Assembly (NCBI GenBank): GCA_038025085.1
Contig: CM076151.1
Coordinates: forward strand, 7,445,001 to 7,509,000
Direction of reading: 5' to 3'
Length of the DNA: 64,000 nt
Source of the DNA: Tetragonia tetragonoides
Lineage: Eukaryota > Streptophyta > Magnoliopsida > Caryophyllales > Aizoaceae
The translations under genes and the position numbers were made by a program. Every line of letters begins with the position of its first letter. Within the stretch, counting starts at the first letter, position 1. Below, piece after piece: positions 11,375-24,500 of the stretch. The notes under the pieces were generated by a model. That model was not told the origin of the DNA. It saw only the letters and a program-made list of their open reading frames with translations, and did no database searches.

Positions 11375-11951
11375 TAAGTGTAGATGTGGGTGTTGATTAG
11401 AATTCCTGCTGAAGAGGGAGATGCAAGGGATCTAGTTTGGAAATCAAATGATAATAGCTGCACCATGAGTTAGGACTTAGGAGGTGCATTGAACTTATTG
11501 GTTGGTACTATACGACATAAAACACCTTTTTGAGTAAGTTGATTGGGATGATCTAATCGAGAATCTTTGACCCATTAGAAAATTGGACAAGATTGGTAGT
11601 TGTCCCAATACTCCCAATAAAAAGGGTGTAGAAAAGATGAGGAACCAACATTTCGTTGCTTTTTTTGCTAGGATAAAATACATGAATGCTTATCTATAAT
11701 TGTATATAGAGATAATGCTTAGAAAATGAATAATATGCCAATCAAAAAAAATAATGAATAAATATGTTATCCCTTGGAGTGGTTTGGTTTCATATGCACG
11801 GATCTTTCCGGGAGTGAGGACGCCAATGCGATTTTATGCTTATTGTCACTGGTCACTTTTTTGTTTCTCGAATTGATCCAATTCCTGCTGAATTCCATGT
11901 GTAAGAGATGCATTTTTTTTTGGTTCACGACCAAGGGTATCCACCGTCGAC

Positions 11952-12030
11952 CACAGTGACTATTCTCGCATTGCCTTGCAGGCACCTTAAAGGGTGGGAT
12001 AGCTTGCTAAGGAATTTAAAGCTGCTCCAT
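11952..12030 (+). repeat. Dispersed repeat, copy B of a pair
   Basis: CGTCGACCACAGTGACTATT followed by GCAGGCACCTTAAAGGGTGGG and GAATTTAAAG. Same order of blocks as 10716-10800. Confidence 0.45.
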
Positions 12031-13332
12031 GCCCAGAAGAGATGCACTTTTGGTTGCCCTTAGAATAATTGTTGCCGACTTCTTGGCCGTGTCCTTTTCC
12101 ATTTTTTTTGAAAACCAGTTCATTTCAGTTTGGTGATTTTGAGTCGCATTTCAGATTTTGGGTCAAATGAAAACAATTTTTCTATGAAAATTTTACATGA
12201 GTAAGACTGCGTACATCCGGCCATTCCTTATCTTGTATAGACGGAAGCCTCTTTAAAGACATTGGGATCATGTTGATGTTGATGATGCTCAGTTTGGTGA
12301 TATAATAATCGACTCAATTTAATCCAGTTTATTTCAATTCATTTTAGTTTAGTAAGATAATTTTTTCATATTATTACAATTTAATTTAGTTCTATTCAAT
12401 AATGTAATAATCCATTCAATTCAATCTTGTTCCCTAAACAACACATACACATTTTTTGTTTACAAAGTATAAGTAAGGATTGATTTCAATCATTATTTTT
12501 CCCTGAAAATTCTTCATAGATAAAAGAGAGTGTAAAATAAATCCTATGATATGGTAGATAGGCCCTAATATTAGTCGACTCCTCGATTGGCCTCCTAATA
12601 GCAATGATCATTTTTCATATTCAACACTAGCTCCCTACCTCTTGTAAAGTATTCAAACTGTCTCACCAAACCAATATTGTGGATAAATGACATTGAAATG
12701 ACCACCCACCCCCAAATAAATAGCCACATGAGTCCATGTTACGTGCACCTTGCAATGCTTGGTTCTAATTAGCAAAAACACCCCTAGAGCTTTCAAAGCA
12801 GAGCGAAGAGTTTTTCCGTTCACGACAGATTAGAGAAATTATAAATGAGCGATGGTTCTCAATTATTTCTTTTACTACAAAAACTTATATGAATTGGTCT
12901 TAAATATATATGATATCCAAAAATGATATCTCCAAACAAAATGTGATAATTTTAATTGCCTCGTACATAAGGATAAGGATAGACTACCTCATAAGAGAAT
13001 TGTTGTCCACTATTTGAATGATTCATCAACCATTTTACTCACTTCTACTCAAGTTCCCATCCCTTGAACCTCCACACTATAAAGTGGGCTTTGTTGCATG
13101 TTTTATAGTGTAAAGGTTTTTCTAGAATCCAATTTTTTTGGTCCCTAAACATTGTTTGCCCAAACCCAAAACAAACTTGGGTATTGATTCATCAATAGTA
13201 TAATTTCATAAAATTCAATCAAGGCCCAAAAGTAAGCTAAGGCCTAGAGTCCACATATACAAACATCACATGTGTCATATACCACCCAATTTTGTTGGTG
13301 AAGTATAGACTGTGTTTTCTCTCACCTCACAA
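12031..13332. other. Spacer upstream of the chloroplast-protein gene
   Basis: AT-rich; 12270-12440 contains scattered TTCAATT/AGTTTAGT motifs that could be an old, decayed foldback element. The last ~300 bp should contain the promoter of the downstream gene, but no clear TATA box stands out. Confidence 0.35.
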
Positions 13333-13413
13333 ATGGCTTCTTCATCCATTGCAATGGCTGCTTCTCCCTGCTCTACTGCCACAACCATTTCTTCTCATAA
13401 CTCCCGCCATCCC

Positions 13414-13450
<37 letters not shown>

Positions 13451-16400
13451 ATATGAAAATACAATATGATTTTTTCAACAATCAATGTTTATCTCAAATT
13501 AATGCTGATGGTTATTATTATGATTTTTTCTTTTTCCTTATTTGGTGGGGGAAAATTGGCGGGAATATAGACTGCATCGCGACAAATATGGAAGAATGGG
13601 ACAATCAAGCTGTATAAGCTGAACCAATTCCCTCTAGTATCAAAACCGAGGTACTCTATTTCCGTATTTATTCACTTAATTTTAGTTTTGTTAATTGTGA
13701 ACTGTAGTACAATTTTGGAATTCTCGGGAAATTGTGTGGTTCTGTTGATTAAATTGAGATGTGGGTTTATTTCTTATCTGGGATTAGAATTTTGTCACAT
13801 GAATATAGAAATGATTTCTCAATTGTTCACAATACTGCAAATTCTGCAACCCTATAAATAAAGTATAAACAATCATGCTGTTTTTGTTTTTGCTCAATTT
13901 TGATTACCAGTCATGCCCACTGTACTGGACCCATGTCATTTTCTGTTGTGTATTGTGTTGTCAACTTGATATGATTATCTGGGTTTGGTTCTCCAATGTA
14001 TAGTGCAAATGTTTGTTAGTGTTCCAATTGATATTTTCCTTCAACTACACAGGCCATTGGAGTATTTGTTTTTTCATTTATGCATTTAGATGGGTGAGCG
14101 TTTCGTAGTAAAAGGCCTTGTTTGGGTATATTAAACAGGCGAAATTTGGTCTGTGCAGTCAGTCAAGGTGCTGAGGAAGCTTTTAAGAAGACTGTTGAAG
14201 TTGATAGATTGATTGATACGTTAAGGGACGCCAACTCAAACGAAGTGAGCAGAAGTCACATTATTGTTTAGCTTGGTTGTATTCATGATTTCGCTGTGGT
14301 TTTTTGCCTTTTGGCATTGTGATACATTACTATTTTTTCTGGTTCACTTAGAGTTCAAAATAAGATATAGCATCCGTGTTCCTGTATTTTGCTATGACTT
14401 AGAAGCGACCCTGTCTGCCTGTGCCAAAGATTATACCTCGTGACACATGGTGATGAAGTGTCTCCATTGTGAGATCGGCTAATCTTTTGAAAGGAGCTCA
14501 AATCTTGACAGGGTGCTCAACGGTTGTCATCCATAGGGATAGGGCCATAGGGGTCACTTGTGGGTCGTCTTAGGGTGCAGCAATAATCTAAGAATTATGT
14601 CTCTAGGTAGGCGTTGGGTCTCTTGCACGCGATTATGGAATGAAGACTAATTCCATGTCCAAAACATCTTCTATGCCTGGTTACTTTTGGAGACAAGGAG
14701 TGTAGTCAGTAGTGTACTAATGGATTGAATTATGATTTGCTCTTAACTTGCTTTGCTCTGGAAAATTTTAGAATACCTAATTGTTTTCCATGTAAATAAT
14801 ATCTGGCATATGATATTATCCTTTGGATTCATGGAAGGATCCTTCTGTACAAGCAAACATCACAATGCACCACTATGTCAAAAGTTGCCCCATTCCCCTT
14901 TCCCGCTAATTTGGACATTCATCAGGCATATTTTGTACTAATTTGTCATTTAAGCTTTCTTGGTTTTTCTGTTGCTTTGTATCTGATCCAACTGCTTATC
15001 GTGGTAACAGCTTCCGAGGCTTGTTGCTGAAAATGTTCTTGCTTTCAATGAAGGTTTTTGGATTCGTCTTGCTGCCAGAGCTGATACCAGCAAATCAGAA
15101 GATGATAAAGCATGGTTCCTTGCCACATTGTCATTCTGTTTTTGCGTTTACCTGAGATAATAGTTTTGGATGCGGAATTTACTTTTGTTTCAAATAATTT
15201 GACTCTGTATTATCATGCAGAAAGATTATGAAGAATTAGCAGCAATATTGATGAGCACAGTGGACCTCTTGGTTCACAAAACAAATGTACTGCCATCATT
15301 TTCTCTCTTTATTCATTGAGTTAGTCCTTTTTACTAAGATATTTTATCTGTCTCTCAGTGCTCAATTTTGTCCAATTTCTTCTGCTTAGCTGAGGTTTAT
15401 TATTCCTTTTCACACAGGAAAAAATTGAATCAGCTACTGATGTTCTAAAGTCGATTCTCAGACCTGTGGTGTATCATGAAGAAGAGATTACCTGGCCACC
15501 AAGAGATCCTGAAGCTCTCAATTTAATGGAAAAGGTCTTGATCTTCATATAACTCTATCATTGTATGGCTTTCTTCAGCATACTGTTTCTGAGGCAAAGT
15601 TGCTTCAGCATTGTGCCCATTTATATCTTATTCTTGACTCTTGGACAATTGGCTGGTTATACTCTCATATGTAGTTGCACGTGGCTTCTTTAAGCGCCGG
15701 TAGCATCTTCATGTTTAGAATTTGTTGGAGTATTAAATTTCTTCTTCCATTGCACGTGTCTTGCAACAGCTATCTATTCAATTATTTACATGGTATTAGT
15801 GTGGTGATCAGGAGTTAATTCAAAGAGAGCAAGAAGGTTACTTAGACGAAGGGTTCCTTTCCGAACTGAATGCACAACTACGGCAAGTGAGTACTTAACT
15901 GTTTTGGAGTCTTAACTGTTTTGGAGAGTTAGTTATTTTTTGTATCATTGACAAAGACCTGGATACTGTACTAATTGTTTGGGTTACGTAGGCAAAACAA
16001 GATGAGGACAAGCCAGGACTTGTGGTCATGCTGCAAAAGGTTTTGCAACTCTATGCCTCCAGAGTGCTCTCTAAACGTAGTTATGCGAAGAAAGGTATAA
16101 CCCCCTCCTCCCCCAGGTAGAAGAACATATTTTGCTATATTATAAGTCATCGAATCAACAGTTTTGTTGAAATCTATCTGCATGAAAGATAGTGCTTCTG
16201 TTAGCATCTTTTGCATTATATCGATTAGCAGCAGGCAAATTTCTAAAATTCTCCAACGCTTTACACGTCATAAACAGGCGGACTAGAAAACTGACGGGGA
16301 ACATCTGTCACATAAATTGAGTTCACTTTAAAATTCGTCAAAACTCTGAAAAATACGTACTAAACAGGGGTTTTTGTGACCTATGCTCTTCAAGATCACA

Positions 16401-18845
16401 AAAGCAACTTAATATCCTAACATAAATCAAATAGTATTTTCAACTATGATAAAGCTAATTTTTATGAGATATCCTAATAAAAGACCCCGAACTTTAGAAT
16501 AAACTCCCAGAACTACCAAATTAATCCATTGATTTTGAACCTTCAATTATTTCCGCATCATTCTGGCCTCATTAAAAAAATTAACCATGAGTTTAAAGTC
16601 AAAAAGAGTCTTAACCTCATAGAAATAAGCCAGTGGAAGCAACAACCAGTGTCGTCAACATGTAGGGCGTGAAAATTTTGAAGCATTCTCAGAGAATTTA
16701 AAGCATCCAGGTAGAAAGCATAATAATAACCATTAGCACCAATTTGTCAGAGAATTTAATAACCATTACTAAGCATTCTCAGAGAATTTAAAGCATCCTA
16801 GGGGTGTCCTGTGCGACGTGGTCCCAAAATATCCACTTTCGTTCCGGAGCCTCCCAGAAACTCAAAAAACGTGGATGCCTTCATTTTCGGTTTCCCGAGG
16901 CTCAGTTTTTGCCCAAACTTCTCCGGGGGGTTTACGATGACCCTCTGTGCCCCGGGAGGGTCATCCGGATCCCCGAACTTCATATCACCCACACTTTTGG
17001 TGTTCCTACTTTTACACCAGTGTAACGTAAAACGCCATTCCAAGCCTATCAAGGACCGGATAAGCGAACCCAGGGGCCTCCTATGTCCCCTAGGGGTGTT
17101 CCGTGCGATGTAGTGCGAAAATATTCACCTTCGTTTCGAGGCCTCCCAGAAGCCCAAAAAACGTGGATAATAACCTTCGTTTTCGGCTTCCGGAGGCTCG
17201 GGTGTCATTTTTGCCCAAATTTTTCCAGGGGCTCTATCATGACCCTAGAGGACCCTCGGTGCCCCGGGAAGGGCATCCGGATCCCCAAACTTTGATATCA
17301 CCTATGCCTTTGGTGTTCCAACTCTTACATCAATGTCTCGTAAAACGCACTTCCACGCCTATCAGGGACCGGATAAGAGACCCCGAGGGGCTTCCCATGT
17401 CCCCTAGGGGTGTCCCGTGCGATGTGATGCGAACATATCCACCTTTGTTTCGGGGCATTCCGGAAACCCAAAAAACGTGGATTATAGCCTTCGTTTTCGG
17501 CTTTCGAGGGCCGAGTGTCATTTTTGCCCAAATTTTTCTTGGAGGTCTATCATGATCTTAGAGGACCTTCGGTGCCCCGGGAGGGTCATCCGGATCCCTG
17601 AACTTCGATATCACCCATGGCTTCGGTGTTCCGGCCCTTACATTGGTTTCCCGCAAAAACGCCGTTATAAGCCTATTAGGGACCCAATAGCTGCATTTTT
17701 CGTTTCTTTTCCTTAGGTGGGGGAGGGGAGGCTTGCCTTACATTATATTGGAAATTTGATCACTTACACATTGTTGCTTCTTTTTCTTTTTTTGTGTGTT
17801 CGTCCTAAAACTTCTCATGCTGATCGTCGTATCTCAGTGGAGTTAAATGTGTTTTATTACAGGGAATGAGATTCTAAAAGCTGAGCAGTTTCTTGAGACA
17901 ATAATCAAAGGTATTTTTCTGTAATCCATGTCCTGGTGTCTGTTTTAGTTTAGAGGAGGCACAAAGGCCAATAGGAATTGGTTTCTCAACCTCATGGTTG
18001 GGGCGATACTCCGAACCACTGTAGCATCTCTTGATTGCTGTGGTCTGTTCTATTTTGCTTAAAGATTGCATGGAAAACGACCTTACTGGGTGAGAACTCA
18101 GTGGCTGATCAATTTTTTCTTACAAAGGTTGTGCACAGTGGAATCTATTGAGTACTGGAATATGAGTATTATGCCTTTTCTTTTTCTATTAGAGTAAAAC
18201 TGAATTTAAAGCAAAACAGGTATGCATTCTCATCCACTGATCCCCTTTTCCACACCCTCATAGTAGACTGAAGGCTGCTAGTGTGTGATACATTTGTTTA
18301 GTCCTATCATCAGAGATCAGGGTTGAACTCCTCTTAGGGTTTCCAAGTTTTCTCGTTTCCCTTGTTTGCTTTCCGTAATAAGAGAGAACATGTGCATGAC
18401 ATTTGTTTTACTGTGGCACCGCCTTAGTTTCTCAATCTAGTTCTTTAGAATATTGCTCTTCCTTAACCATTGGTTTCTCTATGCCTTTTTCTTGACACTT
18501 CACGAACTAGCATGTACTTATGCAGCTCCAGAAAATCAATGGAATGAGCTGCTGCTTGATGGTTTGTCAATCGCGAAAGGAGAAATTCCGCCTGAGGATT
18601 TTTATGCTGTGATTAAGAAACGAATTGAGCGAGTTTTGATCCGGACAGTAAGAAATATTCACCATCTCCTTTTCCTCTATTTGCCGACCTTTATAAATCT
18701 CAAATGCTATTCTCTCTTGATGCTCTTTTTGCATTGATGTCAGGAAGGAGGCTCCTACCAGCAGCGTGTCCTTACGGAGTATCTTAAAGGCATCCAGTCA
18801 AGAGCAGAAGAAATTGTTCAGGCCCTTGGAGGATACCCTCAATGA
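13333..18845 (+). CDS. Conserved plant protein of unknown function, probably chloroplast (At4g37920-like)
   Basis: Eleven exons: 13333-13416, 13571-13650, 14163-14244, 15011-15109, 15221-15286, 15418-15534, 15812-15886, 15992-16094, 17863-17910, 18526-18647, 18744-18845; phases agree and give 325 aa. The N-terminus is rich in Ser, Ala and Thr without acidic residues, as in a chloroplast transit peptide. The mature part is helical and charged, with conserved-looking stretches AEEAFKKTVEVDRLIDTLRD, EITWPPRDPEALNLMEKE, YASRVLSKRSYAKKGNE and EGGSYQQRVLTEYLKGIQSR. I recall this family as the uncharacterised Arabidopsis protein At4g37920; the biochemical role is not known to me. Odd points: exon 4 seems to use a GC donor; exon 1's donor runs straight into a CT microsatellite; intron 8 (16095-17862) carries a GC-rich satellite. 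Exon 3 could instead start four bases upstream, but only 14163 keeps the frame. Confidence 0.8.
13418..13447 (+). repeat. CT microsatellite at the splice donor
   Basis: An uninterrupted (CT)n run begins at the second base of intron 1, so donor positions +3 onward are repeat units rather than the usual GTAAGT. Confidence 0.9.
16681..16798 (+). repeat. 28-bp direct repeat bordering the satellite
   Basis: AAGCATTCTCAGAGAATTTA followed by AAGCATCC occurs identically at 16681-16708 and 16771-16798. The second copy directly abuts the first satellite unit. Each copy contains an internal palindrome (TTCTCAGAGAA). Confidence 0.85.
16799..17690 (+). repeat. GC-rich ~300-bp tandem satellite, about three units, inside intron 8
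   Basis: The landmark GGTGT(C/T)C(C/T)GTGCGA recurs at about 16803, 17095 and 17409 (spacings ~292 and ~314). Each unit carries the same order of blocks: AAAAAACGTGGAT, TTCGTTTTCGG, GCCCCGGGA, GGTCATCCGGATCCC, a GATATCACCCA-type block, then ACCGGATAAG. The DNA is far richer in G+C and CpG than the surrounding intron. The long open frames here recur once per unit with the same start, which is expected of a stop-poor repeat and not evidence for genes. Confidence 0.9.
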
Positions 18846-19935
18846 ACATCTTGAACTTGCAAGTTGCTGAGTACTGTAGTGTAAACAATTTTCTACACAG
18901 AATTGTTTTTAAGAGTTAATATGGAAGGGGGATTCTCAATGCATCTTAGAGCCAGTGACATAATGCTGCAGAAGATGACGGTCTTCCTCGCACTAGGTTT
19001 CTCACTTCCTTGTTTCTGCAGAGGCCACTCAAGTTTTTGTAAGTACAGGGAGGGGCCTCTTGTGTGCAAATATGTCCGTTAGGACCTCTACTCTTCTAGT
19101 ATTCTTGTGAAAAAACAAAAACAAAACAGCCAAAAAAAGATGACAGGATGAAACTCTTCCACTGCGAATCTGTGATTGCAATTGATTTCAGTGAATGCTG
19201 TAATGTAGTCCTTTGAGTTGATGTCGTGCATTTGAGCAACTTGATCATTCAAAGAAGAAGCTCCTTAGGGTTCTCAAGAACCAGTCATTAGGTTATTTAT
19301 TGCCGATCAAAGTTCTTACCTCAAAGCTATCATGAGTCATAACTACCTTTCTAAGAGCATACCATGGAAGGCCATGTCAAAGTTTATAGCAGTAGCTTTT
19401 TTTTTCCTGTTACATTTTTCTGATAAATATACTGTAGTTATTATTCATCAACTGAAAGCATGTCAAACATGCAAGGATTCTCATGCAGTCGCGCATCCTC
19501 CACTTATTCCGTAATAATGATCTGGGTTCAAGTCTCATTTCCAACTAAGTTCGAGGTTACTTTACCGTTCAAAAAACAAATAAAAAATACAAGGATTACA
19601 ACTTAAAGCAAAAAGAAAATACATACTCTATTTGAAAGGAGGTTCTAAAGAGTATTAGTTTTTTGGTTGTTATTGAAAATAGCTACGAAAATTCTATTTT
19701 TAAGGAAGCGAGGCTCTTAAGTATTCGTTTGGAAAGAATGAAAGATGCGCGATTTTATTACTCATTTCAAACTCAAAGTAAACATGAGAATTACACTTCT
19801 GACACCCTAATAATGTATTGGGAAACTGTTTTAAATAGTTTGCTAAAGAGAACTATCAAAATAATGAAGTCCCATATCAAAATCTTGATGGTAAGTCATA
19901 AGTGGTAACTACAGGCTTGCAAAAGTTACACTTTT
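18846..19935. other. 3' UTR and spacer
   Basis: The first few hundred bases are probably the 3' UTR of the preceding gene. No further gene is supportable; short frames around 19332-19908 have no recognisable content. Confidence 0.4.
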
Positions 19936-20235
19936 GGTTCGTTTGGCCTACCTTCTTCCACCATCTCCTTCCCCTCCCAGATTATTCTTACTATACTCAC
20001 ACCCTTTTCATCAGCTCGCCTCTCCCCCGCCCCCTCACCCCTTTCCCTCCATCTCCAACTTCTAAGAAGTTGAAATAAAGTTACGATTGGACTAGAAGTA
20101 TAAGCTACAATTTGTAATTCCTCATTTTTCTTCTATTTTTGACTTTATTTACAGTAACTTTTAGAAGTTGAAGGTGTAAGTGAGATTGGATGAAAATAAA
20201 ATAGATAAGAATAAATATGAAATGAGAAGTTGAAA
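19936..20235. mobile_element. Decayed MITE related to 31919-32200
   Basis: GGTTCGTTTGGCCTACCTTC, CAACTTCTAAGAAGTTGAAAT and AGAAGCTACAATTTGTAA-type blocks match the element at 31919-32200 in the same order. The right terminal repeat is not recognisable, so the end is approximate. Confidence 0.6.
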
Positions 20236-20537
20236 TTTGTAAAAGATAGATCAATTAACTATTTTCTACACATTTTGGACACAACTCCTATAAAGGAGGA
20301 AGCTTATTCTAGTTCCCATGTTCTTTTAGATCTAAACTCTTGTCAATTTGTCATGGACTTTTCATCTTTTACTTAACATACACAACGTCCTAAGATCAAG
20401 TTCCTTGAAATCCAATCTAACGGCCAATATTTTATTTATTACATACACATATATGTATCAATATATATTATTGGCTCATATACGTAACTTCTTTTTTCAT
20501 CTTTTGTAGCATTACAAAAAAATAATTTTGATATGTC

Positions 20538-20685
20538 CTGAAAGGATCGTGGAGTTAGTCGTGGAGTTGAAATTTCATGACAAAGGTTATGGGTTAGCCT
20601 GTCTACATGATTTATCTTGTTAGCGTGTCTGATGTATGTGTGTGCACACTCAAAGAATAGTGACTGAGAATTCCTCGTATCAAAA
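20538..20685 (+). mobile_element. SINE, family I, copy 2
   Basis: GTGGAGTTGAAATTTCATGA and the 3' block CACTCAAAGAATAGTGACTG then TTCCTCGTATCAAAAAAA match copy 1 (minus strand, 2635-2847). TTGATAT on both sides may be what is left of a target duplication. Confidence 0.65.
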
Positions 20686-20859
20686 AAATAATAATGATCT
20701 TGATATAAAAATGGTTTTAAGAGGGTATAAATATAATTCTAAATAACTTCAATAAACACTCTTCATTCTTGATCCAAAAAAAAAAAAAAAAAATACACAC
20801 TTCATTTTCTTCATTTTCCACCGTCCCATCAAGTAAATAAAAACAAAAACAAAACGGAA

Positions 20860-21500
20860 AAAATAAATTCCTCTCTCTCTCTCTCGCGTCTCTCGCTCAC
20901 TGAAGCCAGATCTGCAAGAGGAGTGAAAAATAATACAAAAACCCTCTCCATTTTCTCTCTCTCTTAAAATCCCCATTTCGATTTTCTCTCTCTCCTCTCT
21001 CTATCTTGCTCATTTGGCGATTTTGGATGCAAATTGAAGGCTTCACTTGATCTGAGACCCCCTTTCAACTATCAGATCTTAGGGTATACTATACTTCTAA
21101 TCATTCATCTTAATATTTCTTCGCATTCGATTTTGTATAAACTTCATCGATCTGTTATCAATCAGTGTATAAACTTAACAAATGAAATGTTAGTACTGTT
21201 TTTAGTAACTTTGCTTTTGCTTTGATTTGGTTTGGGCATTGTCATGTTGTGGTATTAATGTTAGTGTTAGGTTAATTTCTGTTTCGATCAGAATTTTGGT
21301 TTAGCTATGTTTGAACTGCTGAAGTTAGATTGATTTGATTGGTGGAGAATTGGGAAATGGGACTTTTATTAGGGTTTTGTGTAGTGGGAGCAAATCAGTA
21401 AAGTATATGGTTTTTTTGACTGGAATGATAATAAAAATGTTATATGTATTGATTGGGGTTTAGTTATGTGACAGAGCTTGGGATCGAGGATTGTCGAAAA
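20860..21500 (+). other. Probable 5' UTR with leader intron of the coatomer alpha gene
   Basis: CT-rich tracts at 20871-20886 and 20950-21003 look like a plant 5' UTR. A pyrimidine/AG acceptor at about 21472, 29 bases before the start codon, suggests a leader intron starting somewhere after 21070. The donor is not certain. Confidence 0.45.
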
Positions 21501-24500
21501 ATGTTGACGAAGTTTGAGACGAAAAGTAATAGGGTCAAGGGACTGAGTTTCCACACTAAGAGACCATGGATCCTTGCAAGTCTTCACAGTGGTGTGATTC
21601 AGCTATGGGATTACAGAATGGGTACTCTTATCGATCGATTTGATGAGCATGATGGTCCTGTTCGTGGCGTTCACTTCCATAATTCTCAGCCATTGTTTGT
21701 GTCAGGAGGTATGTCATAAGAGGCACATTGGATGTAGTTAGTTTAGCTGCTTGGTTGATTGTGGTTTAGCTGTTTGCACTTGATGATATTCGTGAGATTG
21801 TGTGATTGTCGGCGTTTGAATTTTAACTGTTGTTGTTTCTTATGTTATGTATGAGAGCTTCTGTTTGCACTCGAGAGAATCCATGTCGGTACATGTTGCA
21901 GAAGTTGTTGTTTTTTTTCCCAATTTGTATTAGCTTGTCAAAAAGGAGTATTTCGAGCTCAGATCAACTTTAGGACAGGTAGTTCCTAGAGGACCTGATG
22001 CCTGGTCTATTCCTATTTCCTGGTGAAGAGATTAATTGAGGTGCTTATTTTGGGAGCTGGAGTTCCTGCTGTTATTTTAGTTTTTATTGTTCACGAAGGA
22101 GCTCTATTTTCCCTAAATATTTGTGACTGGAAGCTTGATAAAATCGGCTAGAAGTGAATGGCATGTTCTTTGGTTTTGTTAGAAACAATGATATCAAATA
22201 TAACCCTTGTGTATTTCATGATGTTGATCATGTCACATGTACTGAAAGTGTTTAGATCTCACGTACTACTCTTCTTAGTGTTTTCTTTGTGTGTCTTTGT
22301 TAAGAATCACTGCCTTTTATGTGTATTGAATTTCGAGGTAGTGGATAGGGAGTTTCTACTGGAAAAAAAAAAGTTCATATAGGCTGCCTATTTTAACAGC
22401 AGTGCTTTGAGTGATGACATATTAAATTGGTTGTTTCAGGTGATGACTACAAGATTAAAGTTTGGAACTACAAATTGCACAGGTGTCTTTTTACACTTCT
22501 TGGACACCTTGATTACATTCGTACAGTGCAGTTCCACCATGAGTCCCCATGGATTGTGAGTGCCAGTGATGACCAGACTATTCGTGTATGGAACTGGCAG
22601 TCAAGAACATGTATCTCCGTCTTGACGGGTCACAATCATTATGTGATGTGTGCCACTTTCCACCCTAAAGAAGAACTCGTAGTGTCAGCGTCCCTTGACC
22701 AGACTGTTCGAGTCTGGGATATCGGGTCACTGAGGAAAAAATCTGTATCTCCCGCGGATGACATATTGGGGTTGAGTCAGATGAATAATGATCTCTTTGG
22801 GGGTGTTGATGCTGTGGTCAAGTATGTTTTGGAAGGTCATGACAGGGGGGTTAACTGGGCTTCTTTCCATCCTACTCTGCCCTTGATTGTGTCTGGAGCT
22901 GATGACCGCCAAGTTAAATTGTGGCGTATGAATGGTAAGTCTGCTTATGACTTCTGGTTTTTTGCTTTTTCTGCACATTGTTGCTGAAAGCGTAATAGAC
23001 ATGAATTTTCTTGCGTGTTCATATTTTGTTATCTTATGGCATACTGTTGACATCAACCAGGTTTCGCGTTCATGTAAGATAAATAGCATTATGATTTTAT
23101 GCATTTCTCCCCTGCTGCTGTTCCTTCAACAGTAGAATTGTGATCCCATGTTAGCATGGTATGTTTTGGTAGCCCACATTGTTGGTGGAGATTATCTTGT
23201 AAAATTAGTTTTGGGGCTTTTAATAACTTGATTGAAAATGGGGTATAAGATGACGACATATTTGCCGCAGATTTGTAGTTCATTGGTTAAATAACAACAC
23301 TTTTGTCATATATTGTTATTCCCGGTTTTTACTTATTTATTTATTACTTTTAGCAGTTTTGTAAGCTGTGCGTGCCACTTAAAGACTGATTAGTTAGTGG
23401 AGGCATTCGCATTGTTACTCTATTTGGAACTATGTACTCCATTGTAGCATTCTTGTTATGTAGGAACAGCAATAGGATTCAAGAACTTGGTGTGTAATTT
23501 TCTAGTTCCTACTATTAAATGACTGATTTTATCGTAATACGTATAATTCAAACATGTGAGATTACTAGAGAGTAGAGAAGCGTAAAGCTTGCTTAGTTGG
23601 TTTCATTTCTCAGTATTCTTCAAAGAGTGAACGGACTGTTTGAAACTATTGATTTTCTTTTTGCGGGTTCAGGGAGTGGGGGGTGGGGGATGGGAGCAGG
23701 TTTGAATAATTCTAATAAAGATATATTACACTATTGGAAATATTCTTTGACAGATGCTTAGGTTGATTATCCAAGTATCATCCTTGTCTTATTTAAATTC
23801 TTCATATAACATGTAATAGAGATTATTAAACTAATCTTCTAAATGTTTGGCCCTGCGTTGGCTGCTTGTCAGCTACAAGTTCATGGGATGGCGATATTGT
23901 GATGTGAACATAAAACTATTAAATGTTGTGTCTCAATTTTGCTTTGAGTTTATTAAGTTTGTGAAATTAGTTTCTGCCTTTGTTGCTATGCTTTTCTGCT
24001 TAGTGTACAATTGGCTTGCTCTTAAATTGGGAGTTTTTCTTTTCAGATACCAAGGCTTGGGAAGTGGACACCTTGAGGGGACACATGAATAATGTTTCCT
24101 GTGTTATGTTCCATGCAAAGCAGGACATTATTGTCTCAAATTCAGAGGACAAAAGCATTCGTGTCTGGGATATGACAAAGCGTACCGGTATTCAAACCTT
24201 CCGCAGGGAGCCTGATAGATTTTGGATTCTTGCAGCTCATCCTGAGATGAATCTCCTTGCTGCTGGTCATGATAGTGGGATGATTGTGTTCAAATTGGAG
24301 CGAGAACGGCCTGCATTTTCCGTGAGTGGGGATGCAATGTTTTATGCAAAAGACCGTTTCTTGCGGTTCTTTGAGTTTTCTACTCAACGCGATACGCAAG
24401 TAATACCAATTCGACGGCCTGGCTCCGCAAGCTTAAATCAGGGTCCTCGGACTCTTTCTTATAGTCCAACAGAAAATGCTGTCCTCATTTGTTCTGATGT

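Noticed and set aside
16811..17716. Three overlapping open frames of about 100-150 codons starting with Met-Arg
   Set aside because: They recur once per satellite unit with the same start and lie in an intron; openness follows from stop-poor, GC-rich repeat DNA.
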